Origin: Natronocella acetinitrilica
GTDB taxonomy: Bacteria; Pseudomonadota; Gammaproteobacteria; Nitrococcales; Aquisalimonadaceae
DNA length: 64,000 nucleotides
Assembly (NCBI RefSeq): GCF_024170285.1
Contig: NZ_JALJXV010000002.1
Location: 62,001-126,000, forward strand
Direction: 5' to 3'
Below the pieces are notes generated by a model. It was not told the origin of the DNA. It did no database searches and saw only the letters and a list, made by a program, of their open reading frames with translations. A program made the translations under genes and the position numbers. This document shows positions 63,570 to 64,000 of the stretch, one piece after another; position 1 is the stretch's first letter; each line of letters opens with the position of its first letter.

Positions 63570-64000
63570 GTGACCAGGGACATTTTCTTGGCAGGCGTGT
63601 TGCTGCTGCTGTTTTCCGCAGGCGGCGTGGCGGCGATGGTGGGTATCTACCAGGCGGCAATCGAGCGCAGTGATCGAAACCGGGAACTCGCCCTGATGCG
63701 GGAAATCCAGCAACTGGTGCCCGACGACGCCTACGACAACGAGCCGGCGTCGGACAAGGTCGACGTACGCTCTTCCCGCCTTGGCACCATCGCCGAGATG
63801 CCGGTGTACCGGGCCCGCAAGGGCGGCGAACCCGCTGCTGCCATCATCTCTACCATGACCGCCGGAGAAGGGGGCAGCCTGGGACTGTTGATCGGGGTCT
63901 ACCCCAACGGCACCGTGGCCGGCCTGCGGTTGCTACCGGGTGGCAACGCCGCGAATAACGCCGTGCCGAGCGAAACCACGGTGGCCGGCTGGGATCGCGA
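63570..64000 (+). CDS. rnfG: RnfG-like electron-transport subunit, N-terminal part cut by window edge
   Basis: 143 codons from GTG 63570 with GGAGG (63559-63563) 6 nt upstream. One helix (about 5-25), then a periplasmic domain with VYRARKGGEPAAAIISTM and GGSLGLLIGVYPNGTVAGLRLL, matching RnfG before the flavin site. Where RnfG has ETPGLGD this reads GGNAANNAV, so the FMN domain is diverged here; the FMN-attaching Thr lies past the window. It follows rnfB directly, without rnfC and rnfD between. Confidence 0.6.
   Translation, partial: MTRDIFLAGVLLLLFSAGGVAAMVGIYQAAIERSDRNRELALMREIQQLVPDDAYDNEPASDKVDVRSSRLGTIAEMPVYRARKGGEPAAAIISTMTAGEGGSLGLLIGVYPNGTVAGLRLLPGGNAANNAVPSETTVAGWDR

Overview
The window reads as high-GC chromosomal DNA from a gammaproteobacterium. 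The housekeeping set (rlmKL, metG, dcd, class I fumarase, sufE, moaB/moaE/moaD, an Rnf/Rsx complex) fits that group. The abundance of TRAP transporters and acidic secreted proteins suggests a halophilic, Ectothiorhodospiraceae-like marine or saline bacterium; this placement is inference. I saw no tRNA, rRNA or CRISPR array.

Region 1 (1-17.9 kb) is a catabolic island. A thiolase gene leaves the left edge on the minus strand. Divergent from it, behind a good sigma70 promoter, is a five-gene operon: a biotinyl-domain protein that lacks the biotinylated lysine, an ADP-forming acyl-CoA synthetase, a true biotin carboxyl carrier, a biotin carboxylase, and an OadA/PycB-type carboxyltransferase. Then come an IclR regulator, a TauE/SafE permease and an SDR dehydrogenase (minus), a TAXI-type TRAP transporter, a small two-helix membrane protein, a DctP/DctQ/DctM TRAP transporter, a broken second TauE/SafE gene and an amidase. 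The simplest reading is uptake of an organic acid or amide, CoA activation, biotin-dependent carboxylation and thiolysis; the substrate is unknown. This is the best candidate for an undescribed system.

Region 2 (17.9-28.7 kb) is mixed core: periplasmic Cu/Zn SOD, an MFS gene with an internal deletion, molybdopterin genes (MoaD carries a tail beyond its Gly-Gly), sufE, fumarase, an XRE regulator, a family 4 uracil-DNA glycosylase, glgC, a secreted protein, an autotransporter and REP-like palindromes.

Region 3 (28.8-35.0 kb) has a nitrate/sulfonate/taurine-type ABC transporter with an SDR gene, then a gene-poor stretch with a decayed IS481 transposase and a gene cut off at its right edge.

Region 4 (35.0-40.5 kb) holds an orphan ModA-like binding protein divergent from a tight cluster: a cupredoxin, a HAMP-GGDEF-EAL protein, a DUF3034 protein and a truncated haemoglobin with a lipobox. 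It looks like an envelope sensing unit feeding c-di-GMP turnover.

Region 5 (40.5-51.5 kb) has RidA, an isoprenylcysteine-methyltransferase-like protein, dcd, a MOSC protein, a small Oxidored-like protein, two DUF1566 proteins, a CrtW-type carotenoid ketolase, two secreted proteins (one with a 10-G tract at its start), a LuxR-type regulator, a TauD-type dioxygenase and a lipoprotein hydrolase.

Region 6 (51.5-64 kb) has a second TAXI TRAP system divergent from an isochorismatase-family hydrolase plus fused permease, an NDUFA9-like protein, a YddG-like exporter with an AraC regulator, rlmKL, metG, an RnfB without membrane anchor and the start of an RnfG-like gene.
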